DNA of 25,292 nt from contig JALNQF010000512.1 in assembly GCA_028456385.1 (NCBI GenBank), positions 1-25,292 of the forward strand, in the 5' to 3' direction. The position numbers and the translations under genes are program-made. The stretch is from Ophiosphaerella korrae (lineage: Eukaryota > Ascomycota > Dothideomycetes > Pleosporales > Phaeosphaeriaceae). This document shows positions 1 to 11,793 of the stretch, in pieces. The notes below the pieces were generated by a model. It made no database searches. It saw only the letters and a program-made list of their open reading frames with translations, and had not been told where the DNA came from. Within the stretch, counting starts at the first letter, position 1. Every line of letters begins with the position of its first letter.

Positions 1-3
1 GCG

Positions 4-92
4 ATGTTAGTAAGTTGTAAACTTACTAACATGTTAGTAAGTTTGTAATGTTAGTAAGTTTGCAATATTAGTAAGTTACAAACTTACTAACA
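4..92. repeat. Cluster of six GTTAGTAAGTT motifs in palindromic array
   Basis: Forward copies of the 11-mer GTTAGTAAGTT start at 6, 33, 50 and 67 (the last begins with A). Inverted copies AACTTACTAAC lie at 20-30 and 81-91. Bases 4-16 and 20-32 form a perfect 13-bp inverted repeat around GTA. The last forward copy and 81-91 form a second hairpin around ACA. The three right-hand forward copies are spaced 17 bp apart. Unlike the rest of the window, this stretch keeps several CpA dinucleotides, so it was not RIP-mutated or arrived later. It resembles the terminal or subterminal repeats of a DNA transposon or MITE, but no transposase is visible and the left side is outside the window. Confidence 0.8.
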
Positions 93-112
93 TTAGTGCA
101 AAAATAAGAGAT

Positions 113-132
113 ATAAGGGATAACTCCCTTAT
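113..132. repeat. 8-bp perfect hairpin at the edge of copy A
   Basis: ATAAGGGA (113-120), loop TAAC, TCCCTTAT (125-132). It sits where similarity between copy A and copy B of family H stops (about 125-135), so it marks a junction between copy A and foreign sequence to the left. No function is claimed. Confidence 0.6.
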
Positions 133-1757
133 AAGTCTATCTAATATTTTTTTAATACTTTAGTAACTATATACTAGTAGTTTATAGAATTATTATATAA
201 ATTCTTTCTAGATTTTTCCTAGAATATATATTCTTTTATAAGCTTATATAAATCCTTTTTAAGCTTCTAGCTTTTCTATTTCTTTAGATACTTCTTATAT
301 TATTTTCTAAATCTAGTTATCTAGCTTGCTATTCCTCCTTTTAAGTATTATAGCTATTTTTAATATATTTAAAACTAAGTATCTTTCTTTATTTTTAATT
401 AGAACTATACTAGTAGTACTTACTTCTTCTTATAAGTCTAGTCTTCTACTAAGAGTATCTATAAATTAGTTATCTTTCTCTTTTATATATATAATTTCTA
501 TATTAAATATTAATAGGAATTCCTACTATTTTATATAGTACTAAGATAGTTCTTTATTTATTATAAATCTTATAAGATTTTTATAATCTATATAGACCTT
601 TGTTTTATACTTTACTTTTTATAAATATACTCTCTATTTCTTAAATACTTTATAGATTACTAGTATTTCTTTGTTATAAATTAGATAATTAAGTTCTACT
701 ATTTTTATTTCTTAGAGAAGTATTTAACTAGATATTCTTTCTTAGTTTTTAGATCTTCTTATATTAGTACTATTCTATAGACTAAGTTAGATATATCTAT
801 TTTTACTATTACTAGTAAGTCTAGGTTATATATTCTAATAACTAGGTTTTTTATAAACTTTCTTTTAATCTTATTAAATACTTTATTATATTCTTTTATT
901 TATTTAAATAGTAGATCTTTTTTTATAAGTTTTATTATTAGTTTTATATCTTTAGACTATCTTACTATTAACTTTCTATAAAAGTTTACTAACCTATAAA
1001 ATTATTATACTTCTTTTAGGTTTTTTAGTGTTAGCTATTTATTAATTAACTTAATCTTTTCTAGGTTAATTTTAATTTTTCCTAGTTTAATAATAAATCC
1101 TTAGATGTCTATTTTCTTTATATAGAATTTATATTTTCTTATCTTAAGAAATAGTTTACTATCTACTAGCTTTTTTAGTACCTTGTCTATATATTATACG
1201 TATTCTTCTTCTATATCTAAGAATATAAAGATATTATCTAAGTATATAAATATAAATATATCTAAGTACTTTCTTAGTATTATATTAATTCTTTCTTAGA
1301 AGGCTACTAGCGCGTTTATTAAGCTAAATAGTATAACTAGCTATTTATATAGTTTATACTATATTCTAAATACTATCTTCTATTTATCTCTTTTCTTAAT
1401 TCTAATCTAGTAGTAGGCGTTTTAAATATCTAGTTTTATAAAAATTCTTACTTTTTATAGCTTATCTTATATCTTATCTATTTATAGTAAGAGGTATTAG
1501 TTTTTATTTATAATTACGTTAGTTTTTCTAAAGATTATATAAAGTCTTTTATTATCTATCTCTTTTTTATCTATAAAAATAAGTCTATATACTACTAAGA
1601 ACTTAGATTCTTATATCTATTCTTTTCTAATTATATTTTTAATAAATACTTAATTAATTTTAGATTCTTCTTCTATTTTCCTATAGATTAAGCTCTATCT
1701 TATATCTTTATTTTCTTTTAAGTTTATTACTAAGTCTTATAGCTAATACTCTAGAAA
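133..1757 (-). pseudogene. pol: Family H copy A, pol 3' part: RT, RNase H, start of integrase (RIP-degraded)
   Basis: This is the downstream half of a Ty3/gypsy polyprotein on the minus strand, split from its upstream half (8592-11295) by element E1. Reading from 1757 leftwards: RT fingers and palm, with the catalytic motif YLDN (from YLDD) at 1233-1244 followed by IFIF; RNase H at about 480-720, ending in a YIDYKNL motif (family TDHKNL); then the first part of the integrase HHCC zinc-binding domain at 137-230. The frame is full of TAA/TAG at Gln/Trp positions. Compared with copy B (14081-15463) it has lost one T in a T-run near 710, which shifts the frame at the Ser-Lys-Lys before RNase H. 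Similarity to copy B ends near 133, so most of the integrase is absent. Not functional. Confidence 0.88.
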
Positions 1758-1762
1758 GTAAT
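1758..1762. repeat. Target-site duplication GTAAT, left of E1
   Basis: GTAAT here and at 8587-8591 immediately flank element E1. Five base pairs is usual for Ty3/gypsy integration. Removing E1 and one copy restores a continuous frame across the linker between protease and RT of copy A. Confidence 0.93.
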
Positions 1763-2204
1763 TATTAAGACCTTAGAACTAGTAAAAGTAATAAGAGTAA
1801 GTAAGCTTCTATAAGATAGGCGAGGTTAATAAATAAGTTAGTTACTTAGCTTAATTAATAGTTAGCTATTATTAGAGTATTATAAAGTATATAAGTATTA
1901 ATAAGTAAATAAGAATCTAATTAAAGTATTAGTTATAATACTCTATTAAGATAAAAAGTAAAGAAAAGATTAAATATAATAGTCTATAAAAGTCTATTAA
2001 TATTCTTATATACTTACTATTTAGTATTAATTTCTAAGTACTTACTCTAGAGTATTTACTCTAAAGCGCTTATTCTAGAGTGTTTACTCTAGAGTATTTA
2101 CTCTAATGTATTTACTACTAAATAGTTACGTATTCTACTACTTTATATTACTTAGCCTAATTACGTATAATATAATAGCTTACTTACTACTTAGTATTAT
2201 AATA
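1763..2204 (-). repeat. E1 3' LTR (442 bp)
   Basis: Homologous to 8145-8586, 16441-16882 and 22817-23258; all four are 442 bp. In minus orientation it would begin with TG and end with CA, both converted to TA here. It includes the 14-bp repeat array at 2047-2116. Confidence 0.95.
2047..2116. repeat. 14-bp tandem repeat x5 in E1 3' LTR
   Basis: Cores CTAGAG or their mutated forms start at 2047, 2061, 2075, 2089 and 2103, exactly 14 bp apart. In the better-preserved E2 copies successive units create the 12-bp palindrome CGCTCTAGAGCG. All four LTRs carry five units. Confidence 0.9.
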
Positions 2205-2222
2205 CTATCTCCCTTTCTTACG
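2205..2222 (-). other. Polypurine tract of E1
   Basis: On the minus strand this reads CGTAAGAAAGGGAGATAG, directly upstream of the 3' LTR. A purine run here primes plus-strand cDNA synthesis in LTR retrotransposons. The E2 counterpart is 16883-16900. Confidence 0.8.
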
Positions 2223-2412
2223 CTAAGTCTATCTTTAGGCCTAGGCCTTTATTAGCTAGGTCTAGCTTATAAGTAGTTTACTCTACCTTTTAGTTAAAAA
2301 CTATCTTACTATAATATTACCTCTTTTATAGTCTTATAAACTTTATCTCTTATTAGAAATCTTTACTATAAACTATATTTCTAAAATACTTTATCTATAT
2401 TATTTTCTCTTA

Positions 2413-2842
2413 GGTATTCTTTATTTTATTATACTAGATTCTACTCTAAAGTATACTAAGTATACTTATATAAGGTATTTTTATATTATTATAACTTAAA
2501 AGTCTCTTAATTAAACTTATAAAAAGTTCTATAAAAAGGTTAATAATAATAAAAATCTTCTTACTATTATTATTACTTATTTACTATATAATAAGAAAAT
2601 ATTAAAATTTACTAAAGAGCGTACTTATTATAAGGCTTTGTACTTAGCGTTAGAGTTAGAGTAAGAAAGTAATAAGGTTTTAGCGTAAGTTCTTAACTAT
2701 TCTACTACTACTATTAATATTACTTCTTCTTCTACTATCTAGTCTACTATTAGCTTATTAGATAAATTTATTATAACTAAAGGCGCTTTATAAGCTCTAT
2801 ATAGTTAAGTTTATTATAGAACTTACTTTTACTAATATATTT
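2413..2842 (+). pseudogene. Candidate antisense reading frame in E1 tail region
   Basis: This is the counterpart of 17091-17520 in E2, shifted by 14678 bases. It lies between the pol end and the 3' LTR, on the strand opposite to gag-pol. With TAA/TAG taken as former Gln/Trp, it reads as a Lys- and Glu-rich segment (KERTYYKALYLALELE) followed by Ser/Thr-rich sequence. The two copies align here without an indel. Stop density is about that expected by chance in this composition, so the coding interpretation is weak. No known family was recognised. Confidence 0.3.
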
Positions 2843-2871
2843 ATTATATCTTAGCTATAGCTTTATATATC

Positions 2872-5800
2872 CTATATATCCTAGTATATAATACTTCTTT
2901 CTTACTTTCTTAAGTATTTACTAATAATTCTATAGATTAGCTTTAGGTTCTTATATATTTTTACTTACTAAGTAGTCTTTCTATTTTACTAGCTACTCCT
3001 AGAGAAACTATATACTTTAGAAGGTATTACGTCCTATTTCTAAATATCTCTATAGGTCTTTAACTTTAAACTTATTATCTTCTTCTTTTTAATATTAGAA
3101 TTATTACTATACTAGTATTTTTAGCTTAGCTAGTTCTAGTAGGCTTATATAGAACTTAGGGTATACCTTAGTATTTTTAGGTAGTTCTAGCGTTTTTATA
3201 ACTAGCCTATTATCTTCCTTAACTAAAAATAATCTAACCTTAATATAGTCTAGTCTTTTACTAAGTTACTTTATTTATAGATTCTTTATATAAAGATACG
3301 CTTTATCTTCTTCTTTTAGCTAAGGTACTATTTTTTATTTTTAATTAATATATAAAATACTTTATTTCTAAACTTTTTCTAGTTTTTATCTTATCTTATT
3401 ATAGAGTTCTTGTATATCTTTTACTCTAACTAGTACTACCTTTATTTTAAGTCTTAGTAGTATTCTCTTAAATAAATTAGAGTATATCTTATAGTTTATA
3501 AAATATAGTATTTTACTTATTACTTTTAAGTACTTGTTATTATAAGCTAACTATACTATAAGTAATAGTAATACCTAATTATTCTACTTCTAGTTACTAT
3601 AAATCCTTAAGTATATCTTTAACGTTCTATTAGTCTATTCTATCTATCTATCTATCTATAGATAATAAGCTATTAATAGCTTCTTTTTTATCTTTATTAC
3701 TATAAGTAGTATTATCTAGTAATTAGATATAAAAAGCTTCTCTTTATTACTAATAATACTTTTTAGTATTTTATATCTTTATATTAATATATCTAGTAGT
3801 ATATATTCTAGCTAGTCTACTATATAGTTACTTTAGAATTTTTCTATCTTAGCGTATTTTATAAATTAGTTTATAATTACTATTATTATATTATATTCTA
3901 TTTCTATTACTAGGTTTTTTAATATTAGTAGTCTTATAATAAAGTCTATTGTAATATCTATTTATAGTTCTTCTAGTATCTTAATTACTTATATTTCTCT
4001 ATATAGTATATATATCTTATACTTATTTTTCTAGTAATTTACGTATTCTTTAATAAACTACGTTACTTTCTCTTTTATTTTACTAAATCTATAATTCTTC
4101 TAGATTAGTTCTATAGTTTATATAATTTTTAAGTACTTATATACTAAGTTATTATAGTATTATTATATAATTACTTCTTATAATTCTTTTAGAACTTTAT
4201 TTATAATTTTAACTAAGTTATTAATTTTTTATTCTTCTACTAGTTATATATTTAATACTAGGTATCTTTATCTATTATCTTAGAATATAGCTTCTTCTAC
4301 TACTTATCTCCTTCTTATAATATTATGTCTTTAGCTAAGTACGTCTACTTAGCTATTTTCCTTACCTAGTATGTACTAAATCTTAAATTTATACTATCTT
4401 AGCTATTCTAACTATTATATCTACTTATTCTTTAACTTCTTACTTATTATAAAGTATATTAAGTTCTTGTAATCTATTTTAATAATTACTTCTACTATAC
4501 TTTTAGTATATACTCTCTAATATTTAAGTATTTTAACTATTACTAATAACTCTTTATTATATATATTATATCTTTCCTTTTATTTTATAAACTTTTCTAA
4601 ATAGTATATAATTAGATACTATTTTCTCTTATACTTTTATAGTACTATTACTCTATAAGCTAAGTTTAATATATTAGTTTTAATAACTAAGATCTTATTA
4701 CTATAAAATTACTTTAAAACTAGTAGTATAATATAAGCTTTCTTAAGTTCTTTATAAGCTTATTTTTACTCTACTTTCTATTCTTATATTATATCTTTTC
4801 TTATAAGCTTTATAAGTAGTAGTACTTTTTTTAAAAATCTTTTTATAAAGTATTAGTTAAAGTTAATAAATTCTAAGAATAAATATATATCTTTAACTAT
4901 CTTAGGTTCTTTTTATTCTTCTACTACTTTAATCTTTTCTTAGCTTATCTTAACTTTATTAATACCTATTATATATCTTAAAAACTCTACTTCTATCTTA
5001 TACTATTTATACTTCTCTAGCTTTAGTTATAAGTTATATTAGTCTAAGTACTATAGTACTATTATTACTTACTCTACGTACTTACCTTTTTCTTTAGAAT
5101 ATATTAGTATATTATCTAGGTAGGCTATAATAAACTTATCTAAGTATTCTTATAATATATTATTAATTAGTCTTTAGAACGTTACTAGTATATTTATTAG
5201 TCTAAAGAGTATTACTATATACTTATAATATCTATAGTATATTTAGAACGCTATTTTTTACTCTTTACTTACTTTAATTCTTATTAGGTAGTATCTATCC
5301 TTTAGGTCTAGCTTTATAAAAATCTTAGCTTAGCTTAGCTTATCTTAGAGTTTATCTATATTTAGTAGTAAGTAGTAGTCTTTTACTATAATATTATTTA
5401 GTTTTTAGTAGTTTATATATATCTTTAGTAGTCTCTTCTTCTTTAGTATAAAGAGAATTAGAAATCTTACTAATAATAAGGATTTTTATATATATCCTTT
5501 TTTTAGGTCTCTATTTAGTCTTTCTTAAAGTATTACTAATTTACTCTCTATTAATTAGTAAATAAGCCTAAAAAGTAGCTCTTTTCCTTTTTATAACTTA
5601 ATTATATAGTCCTAAGGTTAGTACTTAAGTAATACTAGTATATCTATCTCTTCTATAAATAAGTAGCTAAACTTCTTATATTATTCTAGGATCTTAGAAG
5701 TTACGCGTTACTCCTCTACTCTTACTTTTTAGCCTAGCGCCCTACTAGTACTTATAGAGTTACTTATTCTCTTTTAATAAGTTACTATTAAAGCTACTAT

Positions 5801-6560
5801 CTTATATAGTACTTTCTTATCTACTATTAAATACTACTAATATATAGGCTTAGATCTATATACGTCTTTATAGTTATTAAATAAGAGGTTCTAGTTTTTC
5901 TAATTAACTCTAGGATTAAACTCTTATAGCTATAAGAATCTTAGTATAATATCTTTATTAGCTAAAACTAATACGTCTAAAGTAATCTTTATACTATATC
6001 CTTAAATAATAATCTCTATAGTTACTTTATTACTAACTATTAGGTTTCTTAGTATTAGTTATCTATTTATAATATAGATTAGATATAGTATCTTTTTTAC
6101 TTATAGTTAGAGTCTTACTTATTCTACTACTTTAAGTATAATTAGGTTTATAAATAACTTTAAATCTACTAATACTTTTATTTTTTCTCTCTTTATCTTT
6201 ACTAAGAGTTTAATAAGTCTTTTAGTATTAATAGTATTATAGCTTCTAGATATATATCTAGTATTAGCTATTTACTTAAAAAAGACTTAATCTTATAATC
6301 TTTATTTATCTTTTACTAAAATCTTTAGAGTATCTTAATCTCTTTATATTATTTATACTTCTCTAGTATATAGGTTTACTAGATTAGATTAATATATTAG
6401 TTATTTATAAGTATCTTACTTATATTTATATCTTCTTTAGTTATACCTTAAAAGTACTCTACTTCTTACTTATCTTATAAGTATTATTTATATCTTATAT
6501 TTATATACTCTTCTTAGTTTTATTTATATCTAGATTTCTTATAAAGAAAATATCTAGATC
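2872..6560 (-). pseudogene. pol: E1 pol: protease, RT, RNase H, integrase, chromodomain (RIP-degraded)
   Basis: Ty3/gypsy Pol on the minus strand, with all recognised domains in one frame. The retropepsin site, DSG-type in the family, reads DLKL at 6155-6166; the family's ILG..WL motif lies near 6000. The RT palm is at about 5080-5640, with YLDN for YLDD at 5111-5122. RNase H is at about 4417-4582 and the integrase HHCC and catalytic core at about 3622-4190. The chromodomain is at 2912-3079, which in chromoviruses binds methylated histone H3 tails and directs integration to heterochromatin. Stops TAA/TAG replace Gln and Trp codons throughout. Start and stop are approximate because the initiator and terminator cannot be told from mutated codons. 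Confidence 0.9.
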
Positions 6561-7281
6561 TTATCTTATTAGATTAGTAAGTAAAGTAGTTATTATAGTA
6601 ATATTCTATCTATAATAGTAGTAGATAGTTTAGGTTATATAAGTATAGCTAGTATTATAGTTCTTATATTAATACAAGATCTATAATAATTAGTACCTAA
6701 TTATTATTTATATATAATAATTTATATTACTAAGTTTACTTTACTTTATATATCTAGTATTCTTTATCTTACTATTTTTTTACTAAGTAGTAACTATCTA
6801 CTAGTCTCTAGATTTCTTTTATAAATCTATTTTATACTTTAATATTTTCTTACTTTAGCTCTAGTATTCTAAGTACTATTTTATATTTAGAAGTCTTAAG
6901 CTCTTAGTTTTTTTTCTTATTCTTATCCTAAGCTATATATACCTACTTTCTTAAATATAGTATTATTTTATACTTATACCTTACTCTTCTTTAGTATAGC
7001 TAAAAGTATTCTAAAGTATCTATCTTAGCTTATTTCTACTTTAGCTAATACTTTCTTACGTAGCTTTATATTCTTAGTAGTATCTTTATAGCTTTTACTT
7101 TATTATCTATTATAAAGTTACTTAGCTTTATAGTAATCTTATAGTAGTTATATTTCTTACTTATATCTTACTACTAGAGGTTTATAGTCTTGTAATTTCT
7201 CTTCTCTTAGCTTCTTCTAGAGATTACTTCCTATTCTTCTTCTCTATTATTATCTTACCTTTTAAGTATATTAATTTATTA

Positions 7282-8118
7282 TATAATCTTATTCTTTACT
7301 TAGTAATTCTTTACTAGGTACTCTATTTTACTATACTTATAGTATTTTTAGCTTTCTACTCTCTTAGAGTTCTTATAGTAATAGTATTCTTATTTTCTTA
7401 GGTTTATATTATTAATATATATTTTATCTAGCCTAAAGTATCTATAGCTACTCTAAACTTACTTATTCTTATATTTACGTTACTACTTATACTTAAGTTA
7501 GTACTTTTTATTTTCTATATATAGTACTCTTATATTCTTAGCTTCTACTATATATTTATATATATAGTTATTAACTTAGTTTACTTCTTCTATTAGGTTT
7601 TCTAATATCTTAATTATTGCTCTACTATATATTAGCTTACTTTAAATATTACTTTTAAGTCTCTATTAAAATATCTTTATTAATAACTTATTATTCTATT
7701 CTATTTATATTACGTAGCTTTAGAATTTATTAGTATAGTCTACTACTACTTTATATTGTTATAGTTACTATATTACGTACTCTACTACTACTATCTTATT
7801 TACTAGTAGAAAAGCTTATTATACTTTATCTTTAAACTTAATCTATTCTTTAAATATCTTGTTATAGTTACTATTATTATTATTAAGGTATTTCTTAAAG
7901 TATAGCGTAACTTATTTCTCTACTTTACTTCTTATATAAGATAATATAAGTATAGCTTTATTTTTATTTTAAACTTAGTCTACTTTAAAAAAAAGATTAA
8001 GTTATAAGATTTATAGCTTAAGCTTATTCTATTTTCTATAGTAGAGGTTTAGCTTAGTAACTTTAGAAGTAGCTATATAGGTTACTCTTATACGCTAGTT
8101 ATTTATATTTATTAATAT
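7282..8118 (-). pseudogene. gag: E1 gag with destroyed CCHC zinc knuckle (RIP-degraded)
   Basis: Capsid/nucleocapsid gene on the minus strand, homologous to 21960-22790 in E2. The zinc knuckle CX2CX4HX4C lies at 7303-7344; its three Cys codons read TAC or TAT (Tyr) and its His is also Tyr, leaving YYKYSKIEYLVKNY. The capsid part upstream contains many TAA/TAG at Gln/Trp positions. The knuckle frame is offset by -1 from the protease frame, as in E2, so the offset predates the two insertions. Near 7475 E1 carries about six bases more than E2. The exact gag end is unknown. Confidence 0.82.
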
Positions 8119-8144
8119 ATTACTTATCTTAAAGGTATTTAATA

Positions 8145-8586
8145 TATTAAAACCTTAGAACTAGTAAGAGTAATTAGGGTAAGTAGGCTTCTATAAGATA
8201 GGCGAGGTTAATAAATAAGTTAGTTACTTAGCTTAATTAATAGTTAGCTTTTATTAGAGTATTACAAAGTATATAAGTATTAATAAGTAGATAAGAATCT
8301 AATTAAAGTATTAGTTATAATACTCTATTAAGATAAAAAGTAAAGAAAAGATTAAATATAATAGTTTATAAAGGTCTATTAATATTTCTATATACTTACT
8401 ATCTAGTATTTATTTCTAAGTACTTACTCTAGAGCGTTTACTCTAGAGCGCTTATTCTAGAGTATTTACTCTAGAGTGTTTACTCTAGAGCGTTTACTAC
8501 TAAATAGTTATATATTCTACTACTCTATATTACCTAGCCTAATTGCGTATAATATAATAGCTTACCTACTACTTAGTATTATAATA
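8145..8586 (-). repeat. E1 5' LTR (442 bp)
   Basis: Pairs with 1763-2204. The five 14-bp units have cores at 8429, 8443, 8457, 8471 and 8485. Differences between the two E1 LTRs that I could see are transitions, so LTR divergence here measures RIP rather than age. Confidence 0.95.
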
Positions 8587-8591
8587 GTAAT
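8587..8591. repeat. Target-site duplication GTAAT, right of E1
   Basis: Mate of 1758-1762. Confidence 0.93.
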
Positions 8592-11275
8592 CTTTTAGCT
8601 CTATAAGCTACTTTTCTTATTTTTTATATTTTTTAAGGAATTCTCCTTTATAAGTACTTATATTAGCTTTTAATATATCTATTTTATAGTAGTTAATCTT
8701 TTCTATTCTCTAATTAATATATAAGTTAGTTATCTATAACTATACTATACCTAATATTATATCTTATTTATTATTAATTATTATTATATCTATAACTATA
8801 TTCTTAATTGTTATTCCTTCTAGTTCTAATATAGAGAAAACTATTTTAAACCTTATAGGTTCCTAAAATAGTTTTCCTTTAATTATACTTAGTTATTAAG
8901 AGTATTTCTTTATTATTTACTTTATTCCTTATATTTCTATAAACTTCTTTAATATAAAATTTCTTATAGCTCTACTATTAATTATTAGTCTTACTTTTTT
9001 TTCTTAGTAAGTACTTATTTTTATAATATATAAGCCTCTTATACTTTCTAGCTTTTTTTACTTAAGTAATTTTATAAATTATCTATTCTTCTAGAGCTAT
9101 AGTCTTACTTTAAGTTTATATTCTTTATATTTAAAATATTTATTATTTATATATTTATACTATAGTCCTCCTTAGATATATTTCTTAGATAGTTTAGGTT
9201 TAGGCCTTACTACTACGTATCTATCTTCTAGAATTATTTCTTATCTTTAGATATCTTCTACTAGAATTACTCTTATATAGTTATATCTTTTTTTTCTTAT
9301 AAGCTAAGCTTTATTATTTACTTTAGGATTTCTATATATAATATAATTCTTATCTAAGTATAATATCTATAATACTTTAAAATATACTAAGTGTTTTAGG
9401 TTTATAATCTTATTATCTCCTTCTTAGTACTTATCTTTACTAGGTATATCTATTATTAAGATATAATCTACTACTAGTATTCTTAGTATATAGGCTTTAT
9501 TAATCTATTACGTTTTTCTTACTAGATACTACTACTCTTTTTATATAAGTATTCTTCTTACTATAACTATATATTACTTTATTTATTCTTAGAATAGTAT
9601 AAACTTTATTTTTTTAGAATTACGTTCTTTCTAGTCTTTATAAGCTTCTTCTATACTTATAACTATTAAGTATATTTAAATAAATTTCTATTCTTTATTT
9701 TATTTCTTTATATCTATTATTATATAGCTATTATAACTATATATATCTAGCTAAGTATACTCTATACCTCTTATACTAACTTATTTTTTACTTCTTTATA
9801 GTCTTTTAGAAGAAGTTATAGTAGTCTCTTTATCTAGTACTAGTTTTTTAGCCTAGATTAATAGTACTAAGCGTTCTTCCCTTTCTAGATCTTCTACTAG
9901 TAAGTCTATTATATATACTATTTTTTCTAGCTACGCTTTTATTTTATTTTCTTTTATTATAGCTACTTTATATTTCTATTTTTATAAGAACTATACTACT
10001 CTCTATTTACTAAAAAGATATATATAGTAGTTATTATTATAATAAAAGGTCTAATAGAGTATTATATATTATACTTCTTTACTCTTAGCTACTTTCTTTT
10101 AAAGTTTAGCTTTTACTTATAGTACTTCTTTCTTCTTTTTAGTTATTTTTAACTAAGTCTCTTTATCTTTCTTAAGATCTTTACTTCTATAGTCTTTTAT
10201 AAAGTATCTTAATTTCTTATATTTATAATATACTATATCTTTTTTTAACTTTAATTAGTAGTTCTTTATATAGTAGCCTAGCTTACTATAGTTAAAGTAC
10301 GTAAAGTCTTTATTTTTCTTTTTTTTTCTATTCTTATTAGTATTAAGGACTGTAAGGTCTCTCTTATTATAGTTCTAGGTATAACTTTTATACTTATTCT
10401 TTTTCTATTCTCTAAGATTATTATTAATTTATATTACTTATTACTTTAGAGCTTCTAGTATATATAGTTTTTCTATATAGATTATTTTATATTAAATTTT
10501 TAAGTTAAGTCTTTATTTAAATTATAATATTAAAGCTAACTTATTTTATTCTATATTTTATAATAGTTATTTAAACTATAATATATATTCTAGAATACTC
10601 TAGTTTTATATAAGCTTTTCTAGCCTTTCTTTAGCTTATTAGGTAATATTTATATCTCTAAATACTACTCTTATTTATTTAGTAAAGTATTTATAGCTTC
10701 TAAAGATAGCTTATATCTTATCTTTTTAGGTTATTAGAGCGTATATTATATAGTCTATCTAGTAAAGTTTAAACTATTTTATTATATTTTGTTTAAGATA
10801 TATTCTAATATATATTACTTTCTTTTCTTCTATATTAAAGTATAGTACTTATATATCTATCTAAAGTTATACTAAAGCTATAAAGAGTCTTAGTTTTTCT
10901 CTTATTTTATTAAATTTCTTAAAGATAAGTATTTTTAGTAGTTTCTTTATTATACTTATTTCTAGGCGTTATATAATTAGTTCTATTTAGTTTTATCTTT
11001 TAATAATAGCTTTAATCTATACCTTATTTTATTTTGCGTACTTTTAGAGTTCTTTATTCTAGGTTTCTAAGGTGTTAATTACTATTTTTATATTTTTTTT
11101 CTTAGATATTAGGTTATTTATATAGTTTTTAATATCTTTCTATACTATATTATTTAACTTATAACTACTTATAAGTACTTTAGTTACTCTTTTAGTTAAA
11201 CTTTCTACTATTATATTAGCTAGACTATACGCTACTTACGCTTTACTCTTTTTAATATCTAAATTAGTAAAGTAT
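8592..11275 (-). pseudogene. gag-pol: Family H copy A, gag-protease-RT start (RIP-degraded)
   Basis: Upstream half of a Ty3/gypsy polyprotein on the minus strand; it continues at 1757 after removal of E1. From right to left: gag capsid (about 10300-11250); two tandem CCHC zinc knuckles at 10258-10299 and 10189-10230, each with all Cys positions changed to Tyr; a roughly 1.2-kb Lys/Glu-rich linker; the retropepsin motif DSGA, reading NSRA followed by IRNFI, at 8968-8979; and the ILG.xWL protease motif near 8734-8765. Knuckles, protease and RT (1233-1244 after correcting for E1) share one frame, so gag-pol was a single ORF, unlike family E. The plus-strand copy C (15966-16440, 23264-25292) matches it along its length. 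Confidence 0.9.
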
Positions 11276-11295
11276 TATAAGTATTATATTATAGT

Positions 11296-11788
11296 TATAA
11301 CAAGAGAAAACTAATTTAAACTAATAAGCCTTACTATAGGTAATAACAATATATATACCTTATAAGGTAATAAGCTAGCCTAAGAAACTAACTATAATAG
11401 AGATACGTAATAAATTCGTAATTTACAATCTTAGTAAATACAAAGTATAAAGCTAAATACGTAATAAATTTATAATTTACAATCTTAGTAAATATAAAGT
11501 ATAAAGCTAGCTAAGAAGCCTAGGTATATAGTTAAGTAGGATACGTATTATTAGAATAGTATTAGTAATTTAATTCTTTAACTATAGAACGCTAATATAA
11601 AATAGTTATAAAATATCTTCTATTATTTATAGTTATTATAGATCTCTATAAAAGCTTTAGTTATTATCTTATAATTTACTAACTTTTAAGATAAGTACTT
11701 ATAGTTAATAACAAGAAGCCTATTATACCTTACTAATTTAGTTATTATAAGAAGTAAAGCGTAAATAACGTATAGTCTATATAATAAG
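11296..11788 (+). mobile_element. Family H copy D: LTR plus short 5' leader, plus orientation
   Basis: The LTR spans about 11296-11713, starting TATAACA and ending TAATAACA. It is followed by about 75 bases that match the pre-gag leader of copy C (15952-16020), including a stretch GTAAAGCGTAAATAACGTAT. It is cut by copy B at about 11788-11793. On its left it abuts the LTR/leader border of copy A in opposite orientation, so D probably inserted there. The rest of D would lie to the right of copies B and C, outside the window. Confidence 0.72.
11403..11510. repeat. 54-bp tandem duplication within LTR of copy D
   Basis: Units 11403-11456 and 11457-11510 each begin ATACGTAATAAATT and contain TTTACAATCTTAGTAAATA. 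Differences are C/T transitions. The duplication is absent from the LTRs of copies B and C, so it arose in D or its lineage. Confidence 0.85.
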
Positions 11789-11793
11789 TCTCC

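Larger units (their letters stand above)
1763..8586 (-). mobile_element. E1: full-length family E Ty3/gypsy chromovirus, RIP-inactivated
   Basis: A 6824-bp LTR retrotransposon on the minus strand, bounded by two 442-bp LTRs (1763-2204 and 8145-8586) and by the duplication GTAAT. Internal order from right to left: gag, protease, RT, RNase H, integrase, chromodomain, tail region, polypurine tract. It is alignable end to end with E2 (16441-23258), with mostly C/T and G/A differences and few indels. E1 is the more heavily mutated of the two: the gag knuckle motif that reads IGHL in E2 reads IEYL here, and YLDD has become YLDN. LTR ends TG...CA have become TA...TA. It inserted into copy A of family H. 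Confidence 0.95.

Noticed and set aside
1..110. Telomere or subtelomere repeat
   Set aside because: The motif GTTAGTAAGTT is not TTAGGG-like and is arranged in both orientations, unlike a telomere.
2047..2116. CRISPR-like array of short repeats in the LTRs
   Set aside because: The units are contiguous 14-bp tandem repeats without unique spacers and lie inside LTRs.
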